DNA of 64,000 nt from an uncultured Christensenellaceae bacterium (GTDB lineage Bacteria; Bacillota; Clostridia; Christensenellales; Borkfalkiaceae), in contig CAJUMW010000006.1 of NCBI GenBank assembly GCA_910587625.1, positions 21,859 through 85,858 on the forward strand, read 5' to 3'. Position numbers and translations under genes: made by a program. This document shows, piece by piece, positions 50,420-59,345 of the stretch. Position 1 is the first letter of the stretch. Every line of letters starts with the position of its first letter. The notes under the pieces are model-generated. The model was not told the DNA's origin. It was given only the letters and a program-made list of their open reading frames with translations, and did no database searches.

Positions 50420-52099
50420 CTAATAGTCAAAGGGTGTTTTGCGCCTTATCACAACCTCGTATGCGTACTTTTTGTCAAAGGGATTTATAGCGCACACATA
50501 GTCCTTTTCGTACGAAATTTTCAGGTTTTTGAACTCGTCGCAAAGATAGTACCTTTCGAGCTTGGAATACATAACATAGCCGCAATTGGCTTCGGTTATA
50601 ACGCATTCTCCGGCGGTAAAATGCGACAGCGCGCTGACGGGAATGAGCGGTATTGTTTCAATTTGATAATTGTCGATTTCTGCGCTTCTGCCGTTAATTG
50701 CGCTCAGCGGAGAAATGCGAGTGTACTTGCCGCATTCGTTTGAAAACGCCTCCAAGGTGCTCGGGTTGTTCGAGCCGAAAAAGATATGTACGTTAAGGTT
50801 GTCGCGTATAATTTCCGCAACGTCGGCGCCGTACACGCAGTTTAGCTGCGCGTACGACTGTATTATAAGCATAAAGAAAATATTGCGCCCGGCACAAGCC
50901 GAAATTGTAGTTTCTATGCCCATTATTTTAGGGAAATTGCCGAACTCGTCCAATATAAAATAGAAGGGCGCGGCAAGCTTGCCGTCAAGGTTGGAGTTTG
51001 CCTTTTCAATCAAAAACCTGTATGCATCCTGAACGAACAGACTTATGACCTCGTAATGCACCTTCAACTCGTCGCGATAGTCGATAAAGACCGCGGTGGG
51101 CGCCTGTACAAGTTCGTCCATTTCAAATGAGTTGCAGCAAGTTATAAGCTTTATGGCGTTGTCCTTAAACACGGCAAGTTTGGTAAAAAATACGCTCAAA
51201 ATACTCGTTCTCGTGCCGCGAGCATTCTCGATAAGCGTGTTTTTAGCAAGGCTCAGCGCGCGCGAGTTTTTGCCTCTCGACGTGAAATAGCCGTTGTCGT
51301 TGTACGAGTGCCCGTCGCCGTCGTTAAAAGAATTTATTACCGCCCAAATAGTATTGAACGAAAAAGTTTCCTCCGTGACGGGGTTGATACTGTCCTCGTC
51401 GCTGTCCTCGAGCATAGCCCATAAAAACGCCTTTAACAGATTTTGCGAGGCTTGCTCCCAAAACGGGTCGCGCTGGTTTTCTATACTGATCAACATTATA
51501 GCGATATTGTCGACGTCGTTTGCAACCTCGGCAAGCAGCAAATCCTTTGCCCGTTGAATGTCGGCGTCAAGCTCGCTCTGCAGCTCGTAAATTTTTCCGC
51601 GGAAAAAATTGCGCGCACCCTTCTCGCAATGAACTAAGCTTACTTCGTCGCTTACGGCGTCGATTTTTTTGTATTTTCTGTAAATGGGCGTAAGCGGATT
51701 CCAGCACTCGCTGTGCAGATAGTCCCTGAAATTTAGAAGCTTGACGTTGTAGCCCTCGTCGCGGAGAAGCTGCGACGTCTGTCTGTAAATTTCTCCCTTG
51801 GGGTCGGAAATAATCATACCGCGCTTTTTCTTCTGCTTTGCATATGAAATTATGGTCGGAATGACGTACGACGTAGTTTTGCCGAGGCGCGTAGCCGCTA
51901 CTACTCCTATGTTATTTTCCTGCTCGGTGTACGTTTGAATGAGTTTGCCGTCCTTGTGGTGACTGGATTTGAGAACGCCGCAAATTTCCCTTTCGGGCAG
52001 CTCGTCGAAACTTACCGTATTAGGTAGACTTTGCGAGTCGGCATAATGAACGTAGCGTATATTTTCGTAGCCCTGTAAAAGTTGCTTATCTATTTTCAT
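50420..52099 (-). CDS. soluble VirD4/TraG-family DNA-pump-like ATPase
   Basis: The 559-residue protein has the type IV coupling protein core: Walker A region NIGVVAATRLGKTTS (63-77, Lys74), the family motif SDPKGE (98-103), Walker B FILDEFGNFPK (381-391) and the QSYAQL region. The first P-loop glycine is Ala (ATRLGKTT). The two N-terminal membrane helices of conjugative VirD4 proteins are absent. No relaxase, integrase or type IV secretion genes are nearby. It overlaps the preceding gene by 14 nt. Confidence 0.8.
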   Translation of the reverse strand: MKIDKQLLQGYENIRYVHYADSQSLPNTVSFDELPEREICGVLKSSHHKDGKLIQTYTEQENNIGVVAATRLGKTTSYVIPTIISYAKQKKKRGMIISDPKGEIYRQTSQLLRDEGYNVKLLNFRDYLHSECWNPLTPIYRKYKKIDAVSDEVSLVHCEKGARNFFRGKIYELQSELDADIQRAKDLLLAEVANDVDNIAIMLISIENQRDPFWEQASQNLLKAFLWAMLEDSDEDSINPVTEETFSFNTIWAVINSFNDGDGHSYNDNGYFTSRGKNSRALSLAKNTLIENARGTRTSILSVFFTKLAVFKDNAIKLITCCNSFEMDELVQAPTAVFIDYRDELKVHYEVISLFVQDAYRFLIEKANSNLDGKLAAPFYFILDEFGNFPKIMGIETTISACAGRNIFFMLIIQSYAQLNCVYGADVAEIIRDNLNVHIFFGSNNPSTLEAFSNECGKYTRISPLSAINGRSAEIDNYQIETIPLIPVSALSHFTAGECVITEANCGYVMYSKLERYYLCDEFKNLKISYEKDYVCAINPFDKKYAYEVVIRRKTPFDY

Positions 52100-53699
52100 T
52101 GACAGTACCTCCGAATCCGATAACTTTATTTCCCACGCCCTTAAAATAGGGAACGAGCGCCGCGTCGTCTAAAATAATTTTTTGATTTTTAACTCTGTTG
52201 GCACGTATTGCCTCGTCGAGAGATTTTTCTATCTCGTCCACGCCGTAGCTTTCGAAAAGTTGAGTTACGCCCTCGGCAAGCTCGATTTCGGACAGCCCGT
52301 AAAGTAAGGTTTTGGCGTCGAGCATATCTTGGATAGCAAGCGACCTTTCGTCCGTGCAGATTGCCGCAAGCTTTATTATATCGAGATACTGCCTGAAGAG
52401 ATTCGCGTTCTTTTCGTCGCAGAAGCATACGGGCAATATCTCCCCCAAATTGAGCGTAACGCTCGGGCTGTTTAAATGGAATTTTTCGCGCTTTGCGCTC
52501 TGCAAAAAACTTTTTACCGCGTCAAAGGCGCGCTCGGAAAGTTCCCCCGTCAGGAATAAAAAGTAATAGTTATCCCTGTCCTCGTCCGCGCTGCGTATAA
52601 AAATATTGTTTGCCGTGGGCTCGAAATCATAGTCCGTGAGCGCACCGACGTCAATATTTTCAATATGTACGTCATTATTGACATCGGCTATGGCCTTTGC
52701 ATAGCTGTCAAGCAAATATCTGCTGTCGCTGCAAAGGCAGACGGGACGGTACGAGCTTATACTTCTCAAATCTCCGTTATCCAACGCACGCGCCACTTTG
52801 TCCTGTTCGCATACTCTGTTTAAAGGCGTTGAAAAAGAAGTTTTGCTTTGCCGAAGCGTAGAGCGCGAAAGCTTTAAAGGCAGATCGCCTATTGCCGAAG
52901 TAAAGTCCTTATTCTGCGAAAAAATTGCTTTTTCCTTGTCCTTTAAATCGAGCGCACGACTGTAAAGTATTCTCGCATACTTGGGCTCGTACTGTTCGCG
53001 CTTCAAAGCAGGTGTATTGAAAGCTTTGTTTAAAAGCCTGACTTCGCTCACTTCGGTCGTTTTTTCTATGCCGTAAACAGCCGCAGCAGTGTAGTACAAA
53101 TCTGCAAACGGGGTGTCGAGCGCAGTCATAGCAAGGCGCGAAACATTGAAGCTTCGCCCCTCTTTGCTGTAATACAAAAGGGTCAAAATACTTGCTATAT
53201 CGTTCCAATCCGCCGCATTTTTGAGGTTTTTAATGCCTGAAATTACACTGCGCCTGAAAAATATACCCTCGCACTGCAAGATGCCCGTTATTCTCAGCGC
53301 GCAAACAACGCCGCTGTTGGCAGCCGCCAAAAGGTTATTGAAAACAACGTTTTGCGAGGCGTCGGATTCTGCGATAAGGTGCATACCCAGCGCACCTGTT
53401 AAGGCGTTGCCCTTTATCTTTATCATTTCGTCGAGCTCGGGGGAGATATTCGAGGACATTCCCATCATTTGAGTATATTGGCAGACGCGCTGGTATTGCA
53501 AAAAATCCTTTTCGCTCGAAACCTCGTCCAAGACGGGGTTATCTATTAAATTATAGAGTTCGTCCGCCTTTTTTTTGGGCAGCAGAAAGCATTTGGCAAG
53601 GTTAAAAAACAGTGCTTTAGAGTTGTCGAGATACTGACCGAGAATTGCCTTAATAAGAAAAAAATCGGACAAAAAAAGTTCTGTTGTTGAGTTTATCAT
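52086..53699 (-). CDS. helical protein of unknown function, first gene of the TraG-like operon
   Basis: Start chosen at MINSTTELFLSDFFLIKAI (537 residues), with AAAGGAG upstream. Residues about 100-200 look like helical Sel1/TPR-type repeats (AAANSGVVCALRITGILQ...GIKNLKNAADWND). The last 200 residues have the spacing of a degenerate AAA+ or Lon-like C-terminus (FLFLTGEL..., LAEGVTQLFESYG) but no Walker A. It opens the operon with the VirD4-like ATPase and the acidic winged-helix protein. Confidence 0.6.
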   Translation of the reverse strand: MINSTTELFLSDFFLIKAILGQYLDNSKALFFNLAKCFLLPKKKADELYNLIDNPVLDEVSSEKDFLQYQRVCQYTQMMGMSSNISPELDEMIKIKGNALTGALGMHLIAESDASQNVVFNNLLAAANSGVVCALRITGILQCEGIFFRRSVISGIKNLKNAADWNDIASILTLLYYSKEGRSFNVSRLAMTALDTPFADLYYTAAAVYGIEKTTEVSEVRLLNKAFNTPALKREQYEPKYARILYSRALDLKDKEKAIFSQNKDFTSAIGDLPLKLSRSTLRQSKTSFSTPLNRVCEQDKVARALDNGDLRSISSYRPVCLCSDSRYLLDSYAKAIADVNNDVHIENIDVGALTDYDFEPTANNIFIRSADEDRDNYYFLFLTGELSERAFDAVKSFLQSAKREKFHLNSPSVTLNLGEILPVCFCDEKNANLFRQYLDIIKLAAICTDERSLAIQDMLDAKTLLYGLSEIELAEGVTQLFESYGVDEIEKSLDEAIRANRVKNQKIILDDAALVPYFKGVGNKVIGFGGTVNENR

Positions 53700-53740
53700 A
53701 TTCTTTCTCCTTTGCCGCAAGGTTAACTTGGGCCAATTTT

Positions 53741-53770
53741 ATTATACCTTTTTTGTGACTTGACTCGCAA
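53741..53770 (-). promoter_or_regulatory. promoter of the TraG-like operon
   Basis: TTGCGA (53765-53770), 18 nt, TATAAT (53741-53746). Confidence 0.6.
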
Positions 53771-53812
53771 CGTGAGGCAACATAAGATGTTACGGGTAAG
53801 CCGCAAAAAATT

Positions 53813-53845
53813 AAACGGAGCTTGTAAAATTTACAAGCTCCGTTT
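53813..53845 (-). terminator. terminator of the Cys-XRE gene
   Basis: AAACGGAGCTTGTAAA and TTTACAAGCTCCGTTT form a long stem followed by AATTTTTTG on the minus strand. Confidence 0.85.
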
Positions 53846-53865
53846 GGTATTTATAGGTCAAAATA

Positions 53866-54195
53866 TCATTCGACGAAAACTATTACGTCGAACAAGTCGA
53901 TGCCGCAGACCTGACTGTAAAAAATTAAATCGTCGATGTGCGGACAACTTTTATTATTTTCCCAATTAGCTACCATACTTTCAGATACATTGAATACCTG
54001 AGCAAGCTCGTTTTGACTTATACTGTGATCCATATCAAAGGTACATACCTCGCAATTAATTGCACAGTCACGCTTACCGTAGTAGAGCTGACCGCAAACA
54101 TACCTGCGAAGATTGATATTATCCTGTCTTAACAGCTTGAGGTTTTTAGCCGTCTTAACCCAATCTATGTACTTTCTCTGAATACTTTTAACCAT
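53866..54195 (-). CDS. XRE-type regulator with Cys cluster
   Basis: The 109-residue protein has a helix-turn-helix (59-82: ISQNELAQVFNVSESMVANW) preceded by Cys34, Cys44, Cys48 and Cys51 (C-x9-C-x3-C-x2-C), a possible zinc or Fe-S site between a basic N-terminal helix and the DNA-binding domain. Its promoter region holds a perfect 16-bp palindrome. It is monocistronic and could be a redox- or metal-responsive autoregulator; this is inference. Confidence 0.7.
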   Translation of the reverse strand: MVKSIQRKYIDWVKTAKNLKLLRQDNINLRRYVCGQLYYGKRDCAINCEVCTFDMDHSISQNELAQVFNVSESMVANWENNKSCPHIDDLIFYSQVCGIDLFDVIVFVE

Positions 54196-54225
54196 AATTA
54201 GCCTTTTTTAGTGTAAAATTGCTTG

Positions 54226-54241
54226 ACACAATATATTGTGT
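54226..54241. promoter_or_regulatory. perfect 16-bp palindrome, likely operator
   Basis: ACACAATATATTGTGT is perfectly symmetric and lies between the promoter and the start of the Cys-XRE gene, where a bound dimer would block transcription. Confidence 0.6.
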
Positions 54242-54273
54242 GTCGTCGGCTTTCAATAACCAACGCGAGGCAC

Positions 54274-54302
54274 AGTATAGCACATAAAGCTATAAATGTC
54301 AA
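54274..54302 (-). promoter_or_regulatory. promoter of the Cys-XRE gene
   Basis: TTGACA (54297-54302), 17 nt, TATACT (54274-54279). Confidence 0.8.
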
Positions 54303-54344
54303 TAGTTGGAAAAAAATTTTTCGACAAATTTTTTAATTTTTTTG

Positions 54345-54393
54345 CAAAAATAAAGCCCGTACGCGGGAAATCATACTTTTCCGCGTACGGGCT
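54345..54393 (-). terminator. terminator of hisS
   Basis: AGCCCGTACGCGG and CCGCGTACGGGCT form a 13-bp stem followed by TTATTTTTGC on the minus strand. Confidence 0.85.
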
Positions 54394-54424
54394 ATTGCTA
54401 TGAATTATTCAAAATTTATGCAAA

Positions 54425-55684
54425 TTAGTCCCTGTAAATTTTTCTGAACTCGGTAAATCCGCTCTTCTCCAACTCGGCAAGCTGAAACTTCACATTCTTT
54501 TTCATAGGCTGCACCGTTACGGTTTTGCCCTGCTCGCGCAAGCCTTGCGCATCTTTAAAAGCTTGCATTTTGCGCTGCATATCGACACCCTTTTCGATTA
54601 TAAACGCGACGCCGCCCTCGCACAGTTTCAACTCCTGCGAAGAGAAATCCTTTAAAATTGTAACTATCCTTTCAAAGCCAATAGAAAAGCCTACGGCGCT
54701 TGTCTTTACGTTTGAGAACTTTTCTATCATCTCGTCATAGCGCCCGCCGCCTGCAACCGAAAATGAGTAACCGTCGATAGAAATTTCGAATATCGGGCCC
54801 GTATAATAGCCCATTCCGCGCACAAGCGTGGGGTCGAATTTAATTTTGACTTTTTCGCAAACGGACGAACGGCAACAGTCGATAATTTCGGACAAATTGC
54901 TTTCCACCTGAGTGTCAAGGCAGTCTGAAATTGTCGCGCAAAAATCACGGCAAGTGACGTCGCTTTGAAGGAAGCGATATGCGTCAAGGTAATTTTTTAC
55001 GGTGTTTTGCGCAAAGCCCTTTGAAATTAACTCGCTTTCCACACCGTCGAAGCCGATTTTGTCGAGCTTGTCAAGGGAAATGAGAACCGTGGGCACGTCG
55101 TCTTGTTTAAAACCGTGCTTCAAAGCCGCAGCAACGAGAATGCGCCTGTCGTTCATGTGCACGGTAAGCGAGGGAATATTTACGTCCTTAAAAATTTGAG
55201 TAAGCATATTTGCCGTTGCGGTTACAAGCTCTATTTCGGCAAAGTTGGTGCCGTCACCCAAAATATCTATATCGCACTGCATAAACTGACGGAACCTGCC
55301 CTTTTGAGGGTTGTCCGCTCGCCATACGGGAGCAATTTGCATTGCCTTAAACGGGGAAAGCAGCTTCGAACAATTGTTGGCGTAGTAGCGCGCGAGAGGC
55401 ACGGTTAAATCGTAACGCATTCCGAGGTCGGCAAGCTCCGCACCCGACTGTTTGGCGCGTTCAAGCTCGGCGCCGCGCTTCATTACCTTGAAAATAAGCT
55501 TTTCGTTTTCTCCGCCCTGTTTGGACGTCAAATTTTCTATATGCTCCATTACGGGCGTTTCGATTTCCTCGAAGCCGTAACGCGCATACGCCGACTTGAT
55601 GCTTGACAAAAGCCGCTGTCTTAGACGCATTTCACCGGGTAAAATATCGCACATTCCCTTGACGGGAATTTTAATAAAACTCAT
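54425..55684 (-). CDS. hisS: histidyl-tRNA synthetase
   Basis: The 419-residue class II synthetase has KGMCDILPGEMRLRQRL at the start, motif 2 VWRADNPQKGRFRQFMQCD, the histidine-binding motif LVRGMGYYTGPIFEI and motif 3 GGGRYDEMI. A short anticodon-binding domain follows (about 335-419). HisZ-type paralogues lack the GMGYYTG motif, so a true synthetase is favoured. No T-box fits in the short leader. Confidence 0.88.
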   Translation of the reverse strand: MSFIKIPVKGMCDILPGEMRLRQRLLSSIKSAYARYGFEEIETPVMEHIENLTSKQGGENEKLIFKVMKRGAELERAKQSGAELADLGMRYDLTVPLARYYANNCSKLLSPFKAMQIAPVWRADNPQKGRFRQFMQCDIDILGDGTNFAEIELVTATANMLTQIFKDVNIPSLTVHMNDRRILVAAALKHGFKQDDVPTVLISLDKLDKIGFDGVESELISKGFAQNTVKNYLDAYRFLQSDVTCRDFCATISDCLDTQVESNLSEIIDCCRSSVCEKVKIKFDPTLVRGMGYYTGPIFEISIDGYSFSVAGGGRYDEMIEKFSNVKTSAVGFSIGFERIVTILKDFSSQELKLCEGGVAFIIEKGVDMQRKMQAFKDAQGLREQGKTVTVQPMKKNVKFQLAELEKSGFTEFRKIYRD

Positions 55685-55708
55685 TTTGTTAGCTCCCTAT
55701 ATACACCA

Positions 55709-55737
55709 ATTATGCCATAAATCAAGCTAAAATTCAA
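55709..55737 (-). promoter_or_regulatory. promoter of hisS
   Basis: TTGAAT (55732-55737), 17 nt, CATAAT (55709-55714). Confidence 0.65.
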
Positions 55738-55775
55738 CTTATTTGACGCGCAAAATTGCATTAATATAGGGAAAA

Positions 55776-55803
55776 TGCGCCGCGGGCTGTTGTCCGCGGC
55801 GCA
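55776..55803 (-). terminator. terminator of the surface-protein operon
   Basis: TGCGCCGCGG/CCGCGGCGCA, a perfect 10-bp GC-rich stem followed by TTTTCCC on the minus strand. Confidence 0.7.
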
Positions 55804-55818
55804 CAGTAACGCTTTAAA

Positions 55819-57774
55819 TTAAATTTTTACGATAGTTCCGCCGGCGTTTTCGATAACTTCCTTTGCCTCGCTTGAAAACTCGTTTGCAAATACGGTAAAA
55901 GCTTTTGTTACTTCTCCGCCGAAAAGCACCTTGTAATAGGTTATGTATTTGGGGAAAATATGTTTTTTAATCAATTTTTCCAAAGTAATTTCTTCCCCGT
56001 CCTCAAAGCTTGCGTTTAGCTTGCCGGTGCTTATAATCTTACAGCTGCTGCCCCGAGGCTTGTTCTTTTTTCTGTGCCTGTAAGGCGTTTCCGCGGGCTG
56101 CGGCTGTTCGGGCTCGGGCTGCTCGCAAGTTTCCTCGACGCTCTGCTCGACGGGCTCGGGTTCGGGCTGCGCTATTGCGATTTCCTCAACGACTTCGGGA
56201 ACAATTTCTTCAACGGGTTGCTCTTCTACGACTTCGGTGACGGTTTGAGTTTGAGGAACGGAATAAACGCGCTCTCCCGCATAATACAGCTTTATAAGCT
56301 TTCTGTTTACAAGGGGCGTGGTTTCCTCGTATTCCGGACAGAAATTTTCCTCTTGCTTTTCGATTTTTTCGAGAGAGTACTTTTCCGCAAGCTGAGCGAT
56401 AAGCTCCTTTGCCCAGCGCACAGAACGGTCGGAACGCAGTTTTAAGCGCATAGGCGTTTTGGCGTACTTGGCAACCTCAGCAGAGTCCTCAAATTTATAT
56501 TTGGTATCGACGTACTCGGAGGGGTCGAGCGAGAGATATAAAGAAAGTGTTTTGCCGCGTATCGCAAACTTGGCATAGGTCGTTCTGCCCTTGTAAAGCG
56601 ACTCGTTAGGCCAGCTCATTCTCGGCTTTAAGGTATAGCGCATAAGCTCGTTTTTAAGCTCGCTGTAACGCGCCTTCAATATATCGTCCGATTGAATTAA
56701 TTTTGCAGTAAAGCTGCGGTTATAGCGCACCTCGAAGGTATTGTCGCCCAAAACGACGACGCCGCGGTCCTCGCCGTCGTCCATAAGCACCGCTTCTTCG
56801 ACAAGCTCGATTTCCTCGTCGATTTTGTGTTCGGCAACGAGTTGGGGCTGCTCGATTACGGGCTGAACTACTTCCTCCGCCGCTATTTCGACTTGTTCGG
56901 CAACTTCGACAGTTCCCTGCGGTTGAGGTTGCGTAACGATTTGCTCTCCGGCGTAATATAGCTTTATGAGCTTTCTGTTTACAAGCGGCATAGTTTCTTC
57001 ATACTCGGGAGCAAAGTTCTCCTGCTGCCTTTCTATGCCTTCAAAACCGTATTTTTCCGCAAGCAGAGCTATAAGCTCCTTTGCCCAACGCACCGAACGG
57101 TCGGATTTGAGTTTGAGGCGCATAGGCGTTTTCGCATATTTTGCAACCGCGCTTGCGTCCTCAAATATATATTTAGTGTCCGTAAACTCGGACGGCTCAA
57201 GCATAAGATAGAGCGAAAGAGTCTTTCCGCGTATGGCAAATTTGGCATAAGTCGTTCTGCCCTTATAGAAGGACTCGCAAGCCCAACTTATTCTCGGTTT
57301 TAAGGTATAGCGCAAAAGCTCGTTTTTAAGCTCGTTATACCGCCCCTTTAAAATATCGTCGGACTGAATTAATTTAGCGGTAAAGCTTCTGTCATAGCGC
57401 ACTTTAAACTGCGTTGCGCCGACAAGAATATGTCCCTCGTCCTCTCCGTCGTCGACAAGTACGGCATTTTCTTCAAGTTGAATTTCTTCGTCAAGCTTGT
57501 ATTCCTCGACAGGCTGCGCCGCGGCTACCTCCTCGACAACAGGCTCGGGTTCGGGCTCGGGTTCGCAAACCTCGACGGGCACTTCGACTATCTTTTCGAT
57601 AACCTGAGGTTGCGCGTCGCCGTGAATTACCCTGCGCTTGCGTTTGCCGACTATTTCCGCCACCAACAAAACAGCCACGACGCACAGTAATACTGCCGCA
57701 GCGACTATTAAGATTAATTTGACGCCATAGCTCCAATCTAAGCCGTCGGAAATGGCGGATAACAGTCTAAACAT
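55819..57774 (-). CDS. membrane protein with a duplicated 180-residue module and L15-like C-terminus
   Basis: The 651-residue protein has one membrane helix (18-42), acidic Pro/Glu/Val linkers, and two very similar modules (95-277 and 319-501), each containing RSFTAKLIQSDDIL, KGRTTYAKFAIRGKTLSLYL and NRKLIKLYYAGE. The last 38 residues (KVLFGGEVTKAFTV...ENAGGTI) resemble the C-terminal domain of ribosomal L15. It lies 3 nt downstream of sipW. Function unknown; the cytoplasmic or external side of the modules is undecided. Confidence 0.75.
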   Translation of the reverse strand: MFRLLSAISDGLDWSYGVKLILIVAAAVLLCVVAVLLVAEIVGKRKRRVIHGDAQPQVIEKIVEVPVEVCEPEPEPEPVVEEVAAAQPVEEYKLDEEIQLEENAVLVDDGEDEGHILVGATQFKVRYDRSFTAKLIQSDDILKGRYNELKNELLRYTLKPRISWACESFYKGRTTYAKFAIRGKTLSLYLMLEPSEFTDTKYIFEDASAVAKYAKTPMRLKLKSDRSVRWAKELIALLAEKYGFEGIERQQENFAPEYEETMPLVNRKLIKLYYAGEQIVTQPQPQGTVEVAEQVEIAAEEVVQPVIEQPQLVAEHKIDEEIELVEEAVLMDDGEDRGVVVLGDNTFEVRYNRSFTAKLIQSDDILKARYSELKNELMRYTLKPRMSWPNESLYKGRTTYAKFAIRGKTLSLYLSLDPSEYVDTKYKFEDSAEVAKYAKTPMRLKLRSDRSVRWAKELIAQLAEKYSLEKIEKQEENFCPEYEETTPLVNRKLIKLYYAGERVYSVPQTQTVTEVVEEQPVEEIVPEVVEEIAIAQPEPEPVEQSVEETCEQPEPEQPQPAETPYRHRKKNKPRGSSCKIISTGKLNASFEDGEEITLEKLIKKHIFPKYITYYKVLFGGEVTKAFTVFANEFSSEAKEVIENAGGTIVKI

Positions 57775-57777
57775 TTG

Positions 57778-58386
57778 TTACTCCTCGTCTTTTTTAGACG
57801 GTATTTTCTTTATAAGTACAATTCCTATCGCAATAATTGCGACAATGCCAACGAGATAAATCCAGCCGAAATCGAACGCAAACCAACTGAAAAACAGCCC
57901 GACGTTGGGTATAACCGACACCACTTCCCCGAGTATGTTTTCATAGGTTATGGGTCTGGGGTCCTCGGCGTTTCCGTTTGCGTCGCCGCGGGTATAGATA
58001 TTTTCCCCGTCAATGCGCACAATGCGGTGAGTTGTGGGCACCTTATCTCCTTCGGGCAAAAACGTAACGATGTCGCCGACCTTATAGTCCTCGGTCTTTG
58101 CGATAATTACCATATCCCCCTCTTCGATTGTGCCGGACATACTGCCCGTCGCAACGACGAGAAATGAATGCCCGTAGACGCTTGTCACGGGGGACTTGCT
58201 TGTACATCTGTCGACAATTACCCAAACGAGCGTGATAATGAGAAACGCGAGCACGGCAAACAACAGGCTGTAAAGTACAATACCTGTAATTTTACGAGCG
58301 CGCCCGATTTTTGCCGTAGCTTGTCCCACGTCGGCGCCGTCGGAGTTGACGTTGTCGTTGTTTTCGTTTGTAGGTTCGTGCGTCAT
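57778..58386 (-). CDS. sipW: SipW-type signal peptidase I
   Basis: Start chosen at MTHEPTNENNDN (202 residues), overlapping the previous stop by 4 nt (ATGA). It is the archaeal/ER type with a Ser-His pair: Ser82 in TGSMSGTI and His120 in TTHRIVRI, plus TRGDANG. Two membrane helices (33-57 and about 165-190) anchor it. In B. subtilis SipW cleaves TasA and TapA. The SipW-like substrates upstream in the same operon support the same role. Confidence 0.93.
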   Translation of the reverse strand: MTHEPTNENNDNVNSDGADVGQATAKIGRARKITGIVLYSLLFAVLAFLIITLVWVIVDRCTSKSPVTSVYGHSFLVVATGSMSGTIEEGDMVIIAKTEDYKVGDIVTFLPEGDKVPTTHRIVRIDGENIYTRGDANGNAEDPRPITYENILGEVVSVIPNVGLFFSWFAFDFGWIYLVGIVAIIAIGIVLIKKIPSKKDEE

Positions 58387-59261
58387 AGCGCGTTGCCTCC
58401 CTGTTGTGCGGTAAGATTTAAGACAATGGAAAGTTTTCCGCCGTCCGCACCTATTAAGGTATCTCCGTCGTTGCTGCCTCCGTCCATTGCCCAACGCCAT
58501 TCGAGCGTGAACGACTGATCGGACTGAGGCATCATAGACAGTTTGGTGTAGCTTAGCTCGTCAACAGTGAGCCACCTGTCGGTTTGAATAAGCGCGTTGT
58601 TCATTCTCAACCTGAAAGTTAAGGGGAAATAGTCAATATCCGAAATATCTATGTCTCCGTCGTATTTGGGAGTAAGCGCAAATGAGTAATCGAGCGAAAC
58701 TTCGTAGGGGTTGCGTATTACGAAACTGTATTCCCCCTCGCTGCCCGGCAAAACTTTATCGTCGAACACCGCAATTACGCCCTGCGCCTCCCACTCGCCG
58801 TTTTTATCCTTAATATCTATTACGGGACTGCCTTCAAAAGGCAGGTTGATTATAGTTACAAACGCGATAAACAGCGCCAAAAACACCGCTAAAACCGCAA
58901 GTAGCGCAATATGGACGAGGTTGCGCTCGGTAACTTCGCAAGTTCCCAAAAGCATTTCGTTCTCGCCCAATATAGCATAAAATCTGCCGTCCGAAAGATA
59001 GAAGCCGTTTTCCTCTTCCCCCTCGCAATCGACAGTGTAAAGTCTTATTTTATTATTTTTTCCGCTTGAATCTTCTTTTAATTCTTTGCGTGCGAAAAGA
59101 GCGATTTCTTCCCCGTTAAGGTCAAAAACCTTCTTTTTCGATACGCTGCCTAAAATTTTGTCGTGTGCGTCGTAAATTATTTTTGCTCCGCGCCCACGAC
59201 GGAAATTCCCCTCAAACGGCTGCTGCGTAAGATTTAAGTTGTAGTTTTGCATTTCTTCCAT
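58383..59261 (-). CDS. membrane protein of the SipW locus, unknown
   Basis: The 292-residue protein has a cytoplasmic-type N-terminal half (about 1-112) with a GSVSKKKVFDLNGEEI segment, one membrane helix (117-139) and an outside domain. The outside domain has a beta-rich pattern (GEYSFVIRNPYEVSLDYSFAL) like camelysin/TasA-type proteins. It overlaps sipW by 4 nt, so it is probably an assembly or anchoring partner of the surface fibre. Confidence 0.65.
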   Translation of the reverse strand: MEEMQNYNLNLTQQPFEGNFRRGRGAKIIYDAHDKILGSVSKKKVFDLNGEEIALFARKELKEDSSGKNNKIRLYTVDCEGEEENGFYLSDGRFYAILGENEMLLGTCEVTERNLVHIALLAVLAVFLALFIAFVTIINLPFEGSPVIDIKDKNGEWEAQGVIAVFDDKVLPGSEGEYSFVIRNPYEVSLDYSFALTPKYDGDIDISDIDYFPLTFRLRMNNALIQTDRWLTVDELSYTKLSMMPQSDQSFTLEWRWAMDGGSNDGDTLIGADGGKLSIVLNLTAQQGGNAL

Positions 59262-59345
59262 AATTCTTATGCCGCGCTTTCAATGCGTGACAAAATCTTT
59301 CGCCGCGCAGATATATATTAATGCATTCTCTCTCAAATTTTAGGT

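Noticed and set aside
50420..52099. A conjugative element
   Set aside because: One coupling-protein-like ATPase is not enough: no relaxase, VirB4, integrase or oriT-like sequence was seen, and the membrane helices are missing.
55685..55760. T-box leader for hisS
   Set aside because: Only about 25 nt lie between the promoter and the ATG, with no room for a T-box.
56272..57492. Assembly artefact explaining the duplicated module
   Set aside because: The two copies differ at many codons and have different linkers, so this is a real old duplication.
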